64,000 bases of DNA from Prevotellaceae bacterium (GTDB lineage: Bacteria > Bacteroidota > Bacteroidia > Bacteroidales > Bacteroidaceae): the NCBI GenBank assembly GCA_015257125.1, contig JABZKU010000006.1:1-64000 (forward strand), written 5' to 3'. Made by a program: the position numbers and the translations under genes. Positions 52,870 through 61,904 of the stretch are shown here, piece after piece; the stretch's first letter is position 1; each line of letters opens with the position of its first letter. A model generated the notes under the pieces. The model made no database searches. It was not told the DNA's origin and saw nothing but the letters and a program-made list of their open reading frames with translations.

Positions 52870-54204
52870 ATGAAAAAAATAGTCGAAACTCTCAAGAACA
52901 TATGGCGTATTGAGGATTTGCGCACGCGAATCCTCATCACCATACTGTTCGTGGCCATTTACCGTTTCGGATCCACTGTGGTACTTCCCGGTATCGATTC
53001 GACGGCATTGACCAATTTGCAAAAACAGACCGAGGGTGGCCTGATGTCGCTCCTCGACATGTTCTCAGGTGGTGCATTCTCTCAAGCATCAATCTTTGCT
53101 TTGGGTATTATGCCCTACATCACAGCTTCGATTGTTATTCAGCTCTTGGCAGTTGCAGTTCCCTATTTCCAAAAGTTGCAGCGTGAAGGTGAAAGCGGAA
53201 CGCGCAAGATCAACCAGTACACTCGCTACTTGACCCTTGCGATTCTCACTTTCCAAGCCCCGACCTATCTCATGAACCTCAGGGAGCAGACGCTTGATGC
53301 GTTCTTAGTAGGCGATGGATTCTGGTTTATGGCCACCTCCACTTTGATTCTCGCCGCCGGTTCGATGTTCGTACTGTGGCTCGGTGAACGCATCACCGAC
53401 CGCGGAGTCGGCAACGGTGTTTCCGTCATCATTATGATCGGTATCATCGCCCGTCTGCCGGCAGCCTTCTTCGAAGAGCTCACATCAGCGCTCTCCAGTG
53501 CAGAAGGCGGTGGACTGATCAAGTTCTTCATCGAGATCATCGCCCTGGTTGGTGTCATGGCACTCGCCATACTTTTGGTAAAGGCGGTACGCAAGGTACC
53601 CGTACAGTACGCTAAACGAATTGAAGGACGAAAGAACCAGGTGGGCGGTGCCCGTCAGTACATTCCCCTCAAGCTCTTCGCGGCCAATGTGATGCCGATC
53701 ATCTTTGCTCAGGCCATCATGTTCCTCCCGTTGATGCTGGTGAATGTCACCAAGACAGAAAGCCCCACCCTTCAGCAGTTCCTCAATCCCAACAGTGTTC
53801 TCTACAATGTCGTGTTCGTCTTCCTCATTGTAGCATTCACTTACTTCTACACGGCCATCACAATGAACCCCGTTCAGATGGCTGAAGACATGAAGCGCAA
53901 CAACGGTTTCATTCCCGGTGTTAAGCCCGGTAAGGAAACAGCTGACTATATCGACAGCGTGATGTCACACCTCACGCTTCCCGGTTCGCTCTTCATTGCG
54001 GTAATCGCCATTCTCCCCACCTTCGCTCAGATGGAGCCCTTCAAGGTGCATCAGGCCTTTGCCCACTTCTTCGGTGGAACATCGTTGCTCATCCTTGTAG
54101 GTGTGGTGCTCGACACCATCCAACAGATCGACAGCTTAATGTCGGTGCGCAACTATGATCGAATGCTCAACGCGGGACACACACGTCACCGTTCAAACGA
54201 CTAA
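52870..54204 (+). CDS. secY: Preprotein translocase subunit SecY
   Basis: SecY (444 aa) forms the channel of the Sec export system in the inner membrane. About ten membrane helices are seen, with the plug and pore features SFQAPT-type loops, PYITASIVIQLLAVAVPYFQ and GLIKFFIEIIALVGVMALAI. The Arg-rich loop QYAKRIEGRKNQVGGARQYI and the late GTSLLILVGVVLDTIQQIDS fit the family. Start at 52870 gives MKKIVETLKNIWRIEDLRTR, the usual N-terminus. It follows rplO. Confidence 0.97.
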   Translation: MKKIVETLKNIWRIEDLRTRILITILFVAIYRFGSTVVLPGIDSTALTNLQKQTEGGLMSLLDMFSGGAFSQASIFALGIMPYITASIVIQLLAVAVPYFQKLQREGESGTRKINQYTRYLTLAILTFQAPTYLMNLREQTLDAFLVGDGFWFMATSTLILAAGSMFVLWLGERITDRGVGNGVSVIIMIGIIARLPAAFFEELTSALSSAEGGGLIKFFIEIIALVGVMALAILLVKAVRKVPVQYAKRIEGRKNQVGGARQYIPLKLFAANVMPIIFAQAIMFLPLMLVNVTKTESPTLQQFLNPNSVLYNVVFVFLIVAFTYFYTAITMNPVQMAEDMKRNNGFIPGVKPGKETADYIDSVMSHLTLPGSLFIAVIAILPTFAQMEPFKVHQAFAHFFGGTSLLILVGVVLDTIQQIDSLMSVRNYDRMLNAGHTRHRSND

Positions 54205-54225
54205 GGTTAATAGAACTCCACTCGG

Positions 54226-55026
54226 ATGATCTATCTGAAGACAGAAGAAGAAATCGACCTGTTGCGCGCCGCCAATCGATTGGTCAGCGCAACATTGACC
54301 GAAATCGCTAAGATTGTGAAGCCAGGTGTGTCCGTCAAAGCACTGGACACCTTGGCCGAGCAATACATTCGCGATCACGGTGCAGTCCCCACCTTCAAAG
54401 GGTTCCCTGCCGACATTCCCGGTGCCGACCCCTTCCCCGGTAGCATCTGCGCCTCGATCAACGAATGTGTGGTTCACGGTCTACCCGATGAACGTGTTCT
54501 CCGCGACGGCGATATCATCTCCGTCGACTGTGGAACCTACCTCAACGGGTTTTGCGGCGACTCCGCCTACACATTCTGTGTCGGTGAGGTGAGCGACGAA
54601 GTCAAGCAATTGCTTCGTGTCACCAAAGAGAGCCTCTACCTCGGCATCGAGGCCGCCCTTCCCGGGCGTCGCATTGGCGACATCGGCGCAGCCGTACAAG
54701 ACCATTGCGAACGACAAGGCTACGGTGTGGTTCGTGAGTTCACCGGTCACGGCATCGGTCGCGAGATGCACGAAGATCCTTCGGTACCCAACTACGGAAG
54801 CCGCGGATCGGGCAAGCAAATCAAGAACGGCCTTTGCATCGCGATCGAACCGATGATCACCCTCGGCAATCCTGCCATCGGACTTTTGCCCGATCGTTGG
54901 GGCATCATCACGCTCGACCGCCGTCCCGCCGCTCATTTCGAGCACACCATCGCCATTCATCACGGCAAACCCGAAATTCTTTCGACGTTCGAAGACATTG
55001 AACGCGTGGAAGGACATCTCTATTAA
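54226..55026 (+). CDS. map: Methionine aminopeptidase type I
   Basis: MetAP (266 aa) removes the initiator Met from new proteins, using two metal ions. The metal site residues are in VHGLPDERVL, DIISVDCGTYLNGFCGDSAY (two Asp ligands), FTGHGIGREMHEDP (His) and later AIEPMITLG and HFEHTIAIHHGKPEIL (Glu). All five ligand positions appear intact. It sits between secY and infA, a common arrangement. Confidence 0.96.
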   Translation: MIYLKTEEEIDLLRAANRLVSATLTEIAKIVKPGVSVKALDTLAEQYIRDHGAVPTFKGFPADIPGADPFPGSICASINECVVHGLPDERVLRDGDIISVDCGTYLNGFCGDSAYTFCVGEVSDEVKQLLRVTKESLYLGIEAALPGRRIGDIGAAVQDHCERQGYGVVREFTGHGIGREMHEDPSVPNYGSRGSGKQIKNGLCIAIEPMITLGNPAIGLLPDRWGIITLDRRPAAHFEHTIAIHHGKPEILSTFEDIERVEGHLY

Positions 55027-55030
55027 GATC

Positions 55031-55249
55031 ATGGCAAAACAAACTGCAATTGAACAGGACGGAACGATCGTCGAAGCGCTCAGCAACGCGATGTTCCGTG
55101 TAGAGTTAGAGAACGGTCATCCCATCACCGCCCACATTTCCGGTAAGATGCGCATGCACTACATCAAAATCTTACCCGGCGACAAAGTGAAGGTGGAGAT
55201 GAGTCCCTACGATCTGTCGAAAGGCAGAATCGTGTTCCGATACAAATAA
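55031..55249 (+). CDS. infA: Translation initiation factor IF-1
   Basis: IF-1 (72 aa) binds the A site in initiation. It starts MAKQTAIEQDGTIVEALSNA and the OB-fold has FRVELENGHPITAHISGKMR and KVKVEMSPYDLSKGRIVFRY. The ATG at 55031 is four bases after the map stop. The longer frame from 54998 overlaps map and is not used. Confidence 0.97.
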   Translation: MAKQTAIEQDGTIVEALSNAMFRVELENGHPITAHISGKMRMHYIKILPGDKVKVEMSPYDLSKGRIVFRYK

Positions 55250-55263
55250 TACACACCCCAGAT

Positions 55264-55380
55264 ATGAAGACAAGAGCATCCTTGAAGAAGCGCACTCCCG
55301 ACAGCAAGATCGTACGTCGTAAGGGTCGCCTCTATCTGATCAACAAGAAGAACCCTAAGTTCAAGACTCGTCAGGGTTAA
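55264..55380 (+). CDS. rpmJ: 50S ribosomal protein L36, zinc-free type
   Basis: L36 (38 aa) is a small large-subunit protein. It reads MKTRASLKKRTPDSKIVRRK then GRLYLINKKNPKFKTRQG. The positions of zinc ligands in the common form hold no Cys, so this is the zinc-independent version, as in the S14 of this operon. ATG at 55264, stop at 55380. Order infA-rpmJ-rpsM is standard. Confidence 0.95.
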   Translation: MKTRASLKKRTPDSKIVRRKGRLYLINKKNPKFKTRQG

Positions 55381-55406
55381 TCCAAAGCAAAACATCAAAT
55401 AAGTAT

Positions 55407-55787
55407 ATGGCAATAAGAATTGTTGGTGTCGATTTACCTCAAAACAAGCGAGGTGAAATCGCCTTGACCTATATTTTCGGTATCGGTCGCAGCAGCTCGG
55501 CAAAGATTCTCGACAAAGCCGGCATTGACAGAGACATCAAAGTAAAGGATTGGACGGACGATCAAGCCGCCAAAATCCGTGAAATCATCGGTGCAGAATT
55601 CAAGGTCGAAGGTGACCTCCGTTCTGAGGTACAGCTGAACATCAAGCGCCTCATGGATATCGGCTGCTACCGTGGCATCCGTCACCGTATTGGTCTTCCT
55701 CTTCGTGGTCAGAGCACTAAGAACAACGCTCGCACTCGCAAGGGTCGCAAGAAGACCGTTGCAAACAAGAAGAAGGCAACTAAATAA
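55407..55787 (+). CDS. rpsM: 30S ribosomal protein S13
   Basis: S13 (126 aa) lies in the small-subunit head and contacts tRNA and L5. It starts MAIRIVGVDLPQNKRGEIAL and has GCYRGIRHRIGLPLRGQST and a basic tail. The alpha-operon order S13-S11-S4-alpha-L17 begins here. Confidence 0.98.
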   Translation: MAIRIVGVDLPQNKRGEIALTYIFGIGRSSSAKILDKAGIDRDIKVKDWTDDQAAKIREIIGAEFKVEGDLRSEVQLNIKRLMDIGCYRGIRHRIGLPLRGQSTKNNARTRKGRKKTVANKKKATK

Positions 55788-55796
55788 TAAGTGACT

Positions 55797-56186
55797 ATGG
55801 CAAAGAAAAATGTCTCTGCAAAAAAGCGTAACGTAAAGGTTGACGCACAAGGCCAGCTGCACGTTCACAGCTCCTTCAACAACATCATCGTATCGCTCGC
55901 CAACAGCGAAGGTCAGGTTATCTCCTGGTCGAGCGCCGGTAAGATGGGTTTCCGCGGTTCTAAGAAGAACACGCCCTACGCTGCTCAAACTGCAGCTCAA
56001 GATTGCGCCAAAGTGGCTTACGATCTCGGTCTCCGCAAGGTGAAAGCCTACGTCAAGGGTCCCGGTAACGGTCGTGAAAGTGCCATCCGTGCCTGCCACG
56101 GTGCCGGTATCGAAGTAACCGAGATCATCGACGTTACTCCGCTTCCCCACAACGGTTGCCGTCCTCCCAAGCGCCGTCGCGTATAA
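55797..56186 (+). CDS. rpsK: 30S ribosomal protein S11
   Basis: S11 (129 aa) is a small-subunit platform protein near the exit-site mRNA. SSFNNIIVSLANSEGQVISW, the KMGFRGSKKNTPYAAQTAAQ core and the end DVTPLPHNGCRPPKRRRV are typical. The ATG at 55797 is used instead of a GTG at 55791. rpsD follows after 104 nt. Confidence 0.97.
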   Translation: MAKKNVSAKKRNVKVDAQGQLHVHSSFNNIIVSLANSEGQVISWSSAGKMGFRGSKKNTPYAAQTAAQDCAKVAYDLGLRKVKAYVKGPGNGRESAIRACHGAGIEVTEIIDVTPLPHNGCRPPKRRRV

Positions 56187-56290
56187 ACCCACTGAAGGCG
56201 TCGTCCCAAGCACACCGTATCGCCCTCGGGCACAGCGGTGCCGCTTGAGCAGGCGTCGAATCACGAATCAACCATTCAAGCAAAACAAAT

Positions 56291-56884
56291 ATGGCAAGAT
56301 ATACAGGTCCTAAGGTACGCCTTTCTCGTAAGTTCGGCGAAGACATCTTCGGCAACACGACCAAGCGCATGCAAGGACGCAACCAGAACGTACGTCGTCG
56401 TAAGACCTCTGAATACGGCATCATGCTCGCTGAGAAGCAGAAGGCTAAGTACACCTACGGTGTGCTCGAGAAGCAGTTCCGCAATCTCTTCGACAAGGCT
56501 GCCAAGGCCAGCGGTATTACCGGTGAGATCCTCCTCCAGAGCCTCGAATGCCGTCTCGACAACGTCGTTTACCGCCTCGGCATTGCCCCCACTCGCGCCG
56601 CAGCCCGTCAGCTTGTGAACCACAAGCACATCACGGTCGACGGTCGTGTAGTGAACATTGCCTCGTTCAGCGTAAAGCCCGGCCAAATCGTCGCCGTTCG
56701 TGAGAAGTCTAAGTCTCTCGAAGTCATCGCCGATGCACTCGCCGGTTTCAATCACTCCAAGTATCCCTGGATCGAATGGGACGAAAGCACCAAGTCCGGT
56801 AAGCTCCTCCACAAGCCCGAACGTGCCGACATTCCCGAGAACATCAAGGAACAGTTGATTGTCGAGCTCTACTCTAAGAACTAA
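56291..56884 (+). CDS. rpsD: 30S ribosomal protein S4
   Basis: S4 (197 aa) initiates small-subunit assembly. ARYTGPKVRLSRKFGEDIFG at the start and the S4 RNA-binding domain with RLDNVVYRLGIAPTRAAARQ then LVNHKHITVDGRVVNIASF are typical. A 104-nt spacer before it is the place where S4 autoregulates in other bacteria, but I see no proven site. rpoA follows after 18 nt. Confidence 0.97.
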   Translation: MARYTGPKVRLSRKFGEDIFGNTTKRMQGRNQNVRRRKTSEYGIMLAEKQKAKYTYGVLEKQFRNLFDKAAKASGITGEILLQSLECRLDNVVYRLGIAPTRAAARQLVNHKHITVDGRVVNIASFSVKPGQIVAVREKSKSLEVIADALAGFNHSKYPWIEWDESTKSGKLLHKPERADIPENIKEQLIVELYSKN

Positions 56885-56902
56885 TTCATAACACGATTTT
56901 TC

Positions 56903-57895
56903 ATGGCGATATTAGCATTCCAAAAACCCGACAAAGTGGTAATGCTCGAGAACGACGCCAAGAACGGAAAATTCGAATTCCGTCCCTTGGAACCCGGTTT
57001 CGGCACCACCGTCGGCAATGCTCTACGTCGCATCCTGCTCTCCTCGCTCGAAGGTTTCGCCATCTGCGCCATCAAGATTGACGGCGTCGAACACGAATTT
57101 GCCTCTGTGCCCGGCGTGAAGGAAGACGTAACCAACATCATTCTCAAGTTGAAGCAAGTTCGCTTCAAACAATTAGTAGAAGAATTCGAGACTGAGAAAG
57201 CAAGTATCACCATTTCGAACTCCACGGAGTTCAAAGCAGGTGACATTGGCAAACAGTTGTCCGGTTTTGAGGTACTCAATCCCGAACTCACTATTTGTCA
57301 CTTGGATTCCAAAGCCACGATGACGATCGAAGTTACGATCAACAAGGGTCGCGGATATGTTCCCGCTGATGAAAATCGCGAGTTCTGCACCGATGTCAAC
57401 GTAATTCCCATCGATTCTATTTACACCCCCATCCGTAACGTAAAGTACGCCGTAGAGCCCTTCCGCGTGGAGCAGAAGACCGACTACGACAAACTCGTGC
57501 TCGACGTTTCAACGGACGGTTCCATTCACCCGAAGGATGCACTGAAGGAAGCTGCGAAGATCCTCATCTATCACTTCATGCTCTTCTCCGACGAGAAGAT
57601 CACCGTCGACGACGCTCCCGACGCCGACAACGAAGAGTTCGACGAGGAAGTACTTCACATGCGTCAGTTGCTCAAGACCAAACTCCTCGACATGAACCTC
57701 TCGGTTCGCGCGCTCAACTGCTTGAAGGCCGCAGATGTCGAAACCTTGGGCGACCTCGTTCAGTACAACAAGAACGATCTCTTGAAGTTCCGCAACTTCG
57801 GTCGGAAATCGCTCACGGAGCTTGATGATTTGCTCGAGAGTCTGAATCTGTCGTTTGGAACCGACATCAGCAAATACAAATTGGACAAGGACTGA
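56903..57895 (+). CDS. rpoA: DNA-directed RNA polymerase subunit alpha
   Basis: The alpha subunit (330 aa) dimerises to start polymerase assembly. The N-terminal part has FGTTVGNALRRILLSSLEGF. The C-terminal domain (about 250-330) that binds UP elements and activators has NCLKAADVETLGDLVQYNKN and DLLKFRNFGRKSLTELDDLL. Length is typical of the phylum. rplQ is 59 nt downstream. Confidence 0.98.
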   Translation: MAILAFQKPDKVVMLENDAKNGKFEFRPLEPGFGTTVGNALRRILLSSLEGFAICAIKIDGVEHEFASVPGVKEDVTNIILKLKQVRFKQLVEEFETEKASITISNSTEFKAGDIGKQLSGFEVLNPELTICHLDSKATMTIEVTINKGRGYVPADENREFCTDVNVIPIDSIYTPIRNVKYAVEPFRVEQKTDYDKLVLDVSTDGSIHPKDALKEAAKILIYHFMLFSDEKITVDDAPDADNEEFDEEVLHMRQLLKTKLLDMNLSVRALNCLKAADVETLGDLVQYNKNDLLKFRNFGRKSLTELDDLLESLNLSFGTDISKYKLDKD

Positions 57896-57954
57896 TCCCA
57901 CAACCTGAGTTGTGATTGATCAATCAACTATCCCATTCAAACAAAAGTACACAA

Positions 57955-58440
57955 ATGAGACACAATAAGAAATTCAACCATCTCAGTCGTACTGCTTCTC
58001 ACCGTGCGTCCATGCTCGCTAACATGGCCGTATCGCTGATCAAGCACAAAAGAATCACTACGACTGTCGCAAAGGCAAAGGCGCTGAAGAAGTACGTCGA
58101 GCCCCTTATCACGAAGTCTAAGCAGGACACCACCAACAGCCGTCGTGTGGTCTTCTCTTACCTCAAGGATAAGCACGCTGTGACCGAGCTCTTCAAGGAA
58201 GTCAGCGTAAAGGTCGCAGATCGTCCCGGTGGCTACACCCGCATCATCAAGACCGGTTTCCGTGCCTGCGATGCCGCCCCGATGTGCTTCATCGAGTTGG
58301 TTGACTACAACGAGCACATGGCCAAGACCGAAAAGAAGGCCAAGCGCACTCGTCGTTCCAAGAAGGCAGCTGCCGCCAACGAGGCAGAAGCCCAAGCCCC
58401 CGTTGCAGAAACGGCGGAAACTGCAGAAGCTGCAGAATAA
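57955..58440 (+). CDS. rplQ: 50S ribosomal protein L17
   Basis: L17 (161 aa) ends the alpha operon. MRHNKKFNHLSRTASHRASM and the KRITTTVAKAKALKKYVEPL block identify it. A C-terminal extension rich in Ala, Glu and Lys (KRTRRSKKAAAANEAEAQAP) makes it longer than the enteric form, which is common in Bacteroidota. A strong terminator follows. Confidence 0.96.
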   Translation: MRHNKKFNHLSRTASHRASMLANMAVSLIKHKRITTTVAKAKALKKYVEPLITKSKQDTTNSRRVVFSYLKDKHAVTELFKEVSVKVADRPGGYTRIIKTGFRACDAAPMCFIELVDYNEHMAKTEKKAKRTRRSKKAAAANEAEAQAPVAETAETAEAAE

Positions 58441-58462
58441 TTCAGCCACATACTTATTTCCC

Positions 58463-58496
58463 ATCCCCGCTCCCGCCAGGAGCGGGGATTTTTTTG
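58463..58496 (+). terminator. Terminator after rplQ
   Basis: An 11-bp G-C-rich stem (58463-58473 with 58479-58489) with a five-base loop is followed by a run of eight T residues. It ends the S10-spc-alpha operon. Confidence 0.95.
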
Positions 58497-58696
58497 TTTC
58501 GTTCCTTCTCTCGTTTTCGTGCGTCTTCTCCCACACTTATGTTCAGCCCCTGTCGCTTCTCGTTTTGTCTTTTTCCGCTCTTTCTGCCGCCGTCCGCTTT
58601 TCGCGCGTCTACTCTTATAGGAACCATCGCACTTCGCATCCCGCTTCCATCCCTTACATTCCCGTGCTCCATTTCGCCACTAAACCGCAGCATTCA
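58497..58696. other. Gene-free stretch after the ribosomal operon
   Basis: No gene is supported here. An open frame runs through it but it starts in another frame of rplQ and contains the promoter of the next gene. Confidence 0.6.
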
Positions 58697-58727
58697 TTGT
58701 TGCGTGTGGAGAAAATGAGTAACTTTG
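58697..58727 (+). promoter_or_regulatory. Promoter of the DUF6122-like gene
   Basis: TTG at 58697-58699 and TAACTTTG at 58720-58727 are 20 bases apart, a full match. It shows that an in-frame ATG at 58715 is not a start and supports the ATG at 58826. Confidence 0.75.
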
Positions 58728-58825
58728 CTCTTGTCGTTCCCTCCTCCATTGAGGAAGGCGACCGCTTTTCGCATGTCGCCCCCATCGACATCCCACCCGT
58801 CCCATCGTTCCACATCGTCCCGCCC

Positions 58826-59182
58826 ATGGACCTCCACACCCTCCGCACTGTCGTCCACTACAGCCTGCATTTCCTCGCCCCTTTCCTCCTTGCGCTGTTG
58901 TTTTTCCCCGACGGCAAGCGTCGAAAAGCCTATCTCATCATGTTCGCCACCATGCTCGTCGATCTCGACCACCTGTTGGCCACGCCCGTCTTCTCCCCCC
59001 ACCGCATGAGCATCGGCTTTCATCCCCTCCATTCCTATCCCGCCATTGTGCTCTACGCCCTCATGTGCTGTCTGCCCTATGGGCGTCACCGTTACTTGCC
59101 GTGGTGGGGCAGGGCAGTAGCCATCGGTCTGCTCTTCCACATGTTCACCGATTGGCAAGACTACATGTGGTGGCCGCACTGA
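58826..59182 (+). CDS. Small integral membrane protein, DUF6122-like
   Basis: A 118-aa protein with about four membrane segments. MDLHTLRTVVHYSLHFLAPF, then FPDGKRRKAYLIMFATMLVD with LDHLLATPVF, and RMSIGFHPLHSYPAIVLYAL, then HMFTDWQDYMWWP near the end. The conserved His and Asp residues in DLDHLLA, FHPLHS and HMFTD resemble metal-dependent membrane hydrolases, but no activity is known. It has its own promoter. Confidence 0.8.
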   Translation: MDLHTLRTVVHYSLHFLAPFLLALLFFPDGKRRKAYLIMFATMLVDLDHLLATPVFSPHRMSIGFHPLHSYPAIVLYALMCCLPYGRHRYLPWWGRAVAIGLLFHMFTDWQDYMWWPH

Positions 59183-59259
59183 TGCGCATTTCCGCCGCAA
59201 ATGCTCTTCTCCCCACCGCGTGCCGCCTTCTTCATGCGAAGGCCGCACAGTGCGCGCGG

Positions 59260-59319
59260 AAAACACCGCTGCTTTTTCCCGAAACCTCCCTTGTTTCGCG
59301 AAAAAACAGCGGTGTTTTT
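59260..59319. terminator. Long near-perfect inverted repeat after the DUF6122-like gene
   Basis: Outer arms 59260-59271 and 59307-59318 pair fully (AAAACACCGCTG with CAGCGGTGTTTT). Inner arms 59273-59285 and 59293-59305 pair with one mismatch, around a seven-base loop. The A and T runs at the ends let it act as a terminator on both strands. At 24-25 bp it is larger than the other terminators here. Confidence 0.75.
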
Positions 59320-59546
59320 GCGTGAACTGCGCAAGGTCAAGTGCAACCTAACTGATAGTTTTGCTGCTATTACCCATCGGTTGCCATCCTTTTGTCCCTT
59401 TGTAGCGTTCTCATGACCACTTATCGGAACGATACAAGGAGCGTGTCGGCGTTTCGTCATTCCGGTGTACGATCGCCCGTGGCGTTGCGCCGTAAACCCT
59501 CAGACCAACCGAATCCCTTGCCCCCTCATTCCCCTTTTGCCTACGC
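59320..59546. other. Gene-free stretch between convergent units
   Basis: No gene or RNA is recognised. Short open frames on both strands have no motif. Confidence 0.55.
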
Positions 59547-59581
59547 AAAAAGCCCGCCCACGCTGCTGCATGGGCGGGCTT
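59547..59581 (-). terminator. Terminator after the DPP-IV-type peptidase gene
   Basis: On the minus strand an 11-bp stem (AAGCCCGCCCA with TGGGCGGGCTT) around a ten-base loop is followed by a T run (59547-59550). It ends the four-gene minus-strand operon. Confidence 0.9.
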
Positions 59582-59616
59582 TGTCGTAGAGTAGGGCAGC
59601 GTTCTGCCCGTAGTCA

Positions 59617-61839
59617 TTATTTCATGTTGCGCTCCAAGAAGTGGAAAATGCGCTTGAAGAGATGCGTGCGTGTCGCACCGCCGTAGATGCTGTGGTTGCG
59701 GTTCGTGTAGACCTGCATGTCAAAGGGCTTGCCCGCCTGCACGAGCGCTTCCGACATCTGCGCGCAGTTGCGGTAGTGCACATTGTCGTCGGCCGTGCCG
59801 TGAATGAGCAGGAGGTCGCCGTGGAGTTGATCGGCGCGCGTGATGGGATTCACCAACTCATAGTTGGCATTCTCCTTCGGCGTGCGCATGTAGCGTTCGG
59901 TGTAGACCGTGTCGTAGAATTTCCAGTTGGAAGGCGCCGCCACCGCCACGCCACAGCGGAAGAGGGGCGTGCCCTGCGTCATGGACATCAGCGTGTTGAA
60001 GCCGCCGAAGCTCCAACCCCAAATCGCGATGCGCGAAGCATCGACATAGGGAAGCCGACCCAAATAGGCCGCCGCCGCCACTTGGTCTTGCGACTCGAGG
60101 TCGCCGAGACGAAGGTAGGTGCATTTTTCAAAATCTGCCCCGCGAGCGCCCGTACCTCGGCCGTCCACGATGACACTGATGTAGCCATTTTGCGCGAGGA
60201 AGGCTTCCCACACACCGCCGCCGTAGAATCCCGTGCTCCAAGCGTCTTTCACTTCCTGACTGCCGGGGCCGCTGTATTGGTACATCACGACGGGATATTT
60301 GCGCTTGGGATCGAAATCGCGGGGCTTCACCATCCAGCCGTTCAACTGCGTGCCGTCGGCCAGTGCGAAGGTGAAGAATTCTTGTTTCACGCCCACGTCC
60401 TCCACCTTCTTGCGCAGTTGCGCATTGTCGATGAGCGTTTTCTGCGTGCGTCCCGCACCGTCGCGCAAGGTCGTCACAGGCGGTACGCCGAGTTGTGAGT
60501 GGACGTCCATGAAGTGGCGCATGTTGGCGGAGAACGTCACCTCGTGCGTCCCACTCTCGGGGGTGAGGCACGTCGTTTTGCCGCGCTTGTCTGTTGCATA
60601 CACGGCCGTGCGCAGTGGGCTCTCCTTGTGGGCGGCATAGTAGAAGCGTCCGTCGCGCTCGTTGTAACCATAGAATTGGCTCACCTCGAAATCGCCTTTG
60701 GTCACCGTCGTCTCCAGTTGGCCGTTGAGGGTGTACCAATAGAGGTGTTGGTAGCCGGTTCGCTCAGAGAGGAGGGCGAAGTGTCCGGGATAGAAGCGCA
60801 GGGCAGTGTAGGCCTGCTCGCGGAGGTAACGCTTATCGGTTTCGCGCAATACGAGGCGCGCCATGCCGCTGCGCGGGTTCACCATGTAGAGATCCATTCG
60901 GTTCTGGTGGCGGTTGAGGGTCACCACGGCCAAACGCTCGGGGTCGGAGGTGCCGACGATGCGCGGCACGTAGCCGTCGGAATCGACGGGCACGGCCAGT
61001 TGTCGCGTGGCGCGACTCAGGAGATCGTAGCTGTGTACGCTCACTTTCGAGTTCTCTGCACCGGCAATGGGGTATTTGTAGTCGTAGGTGCCGGGATATT
61101 CGGCATATTCCTCGAGGGCGGGTTTCATGCCCTCGAACATCTGCATGCGATAGACCGGGACTTTCGACTCATCGTAGCGCACCCAACAGAGCATCTTGCT
61201 GTCGGCGGTGAAGTCGAAGGAGCGCGCCGTGCTAAACTCCTCTTCGTTCACCCAGTCGGGGATGCCGTTGAGCACCTCGTTGCGCTTGCCGTCGGTGGTG
61301 ACCTGCGTTTCGGCGTTGCCGTAGAGGAGTTTCACGACGAAGAGGTTGTTGTCGCGCGCAAAGGCCACAACATTGCCGTCGGGCGAGAAGAGGGGCGACA
61401 TTTGGGGGCCGCCTTCCGAGAGCGGTTCGTACTTGCCGTTGGCCACATCATAGATGTAATAGACCGCCAGCGAGGTGCGGCGATAGACGGGAGTGGTTTT
61501 CGTGCGGAGGAGAATTTTCTTCTCGTCGGGGCTCATGATGTAGCCGTCGATGCGCTCGAGTTTGACCGCACCGCGGGCTTTGTCGAGATCGAAAAGCACA
61601 CCGGTTTCTTGTCCCGTCTTGAAGGACGAACGGGTGATGCGTCGGCCGTCGGCCGAAAGCTGCGAATAACTTTCGCCGTCGTTGAGGGGATGCACCCCAT
61701 AGATGTATTGGGGGGAGAAAGAGCCGTCGTTAATTTGTTCGATGGTGATCTTCGGCGCGTTGTCGGCCGCGGCCGGTGCTGCAAAGAGTGTGCAGAATCC
61801 GGCCAAGAGACTGAGCGTGAGCGTAGAAATAGATTTCAT
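59617..61839 (-). CDS. S9 family dipeptidyl-peptidase IV-type serine peptidase
   Basis: A 740-aa exported peptidase. Residues 1-25 are a signal peptide (ending AAPAAA). A beta-propeller domain of about 480 residues includes SPDEKKILL and MSPLFSPDGNVVAFARDNNL. The alpha/beta-hydrolase part has GWSFGGFNTL with Ser610, HGTADDNVHY with the Asp at 684/685 and NRNHSIYGG with His706. These match DPP-IV, which removes X-Pro dipeptides, and related enzymes serve peptide nutrition in Bacteroidales. The ATG at 61839 is chosen because the signal peptide starts there. Confidence 0.93.
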   Translation of the reverse strand: MKSISTLTLSLLAGFCTLFAAPAAADNAPKITIEQINDGSFSPQYIYGVHPLNDGESYSQLSADGRRITRSSFKTGQETGVLFDLDKARGAVKLERIDGYIMSPDEKKILLRTKTTPVYRRTSLAVYYIYDVANGKYEPLSEGGPQMSPLFSPDGNVVAFARDNNLFVVKLLYGNAETQVTTDGKRNEVLNGIPDWVNEEEFSTARSFDFTADSKMLCWVRYDESKVPVYRMQMFEGMKPALEEYAEYPGTYDYKYPIAGAENSKVSVHSYDLLSRATRQLAVPVDSDGYVPRIVGTSDPERLAVVTLNRHQNRMDLYMVNPRSGMARLVLRETDKRYLREQAYTALRFYPGHFALLSERTGYQHLYWYTLNGQLETTVTKGDFEVSQFYGYNERDGRFYYAAHKESPLRTAVYATDKRGKTTCLTPESGTHEVTFSANMRHFMDVHSQLGVPPVTTLRDGAGRTQKTLIDNAQLRKKVEDVGVKQEFFTFALADGTQLNGWMVKPRDFDPKRKYPVVMYQYSGPGSQEVKDAWSTGFYGGGVWEAFLAQNGYISVIVDGRGTGARGADFEKCTYLRLGDLESQDQVAAAAYLGRLPYVDASRIAIWGWSFGGFNTLMSMTQGTPLFRCGVAVAAPSNWKFYDTVYTERYMRTPKENANYELVNPITRADQLHGDLLLIHGTADDNVHYRNCAQMSEALVQAGKPFDMQVYTNRNHSIYGGATRTHLFKRIFHFLERNMK

Positions 61840-61904
61840 AAAGGGAGGAATGAGCGAGGTAAAGGCGTGCATGGGTCTGCGCGCAGATTGCAGCGCGATA
61901 GGTT

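Noticed and set aside
58229..58825. Extended frame joining the end of rplQ to the DUF6122-like gene
   Set aside because: It starts inside rplQ and crosses the operon terminator and a promoter.
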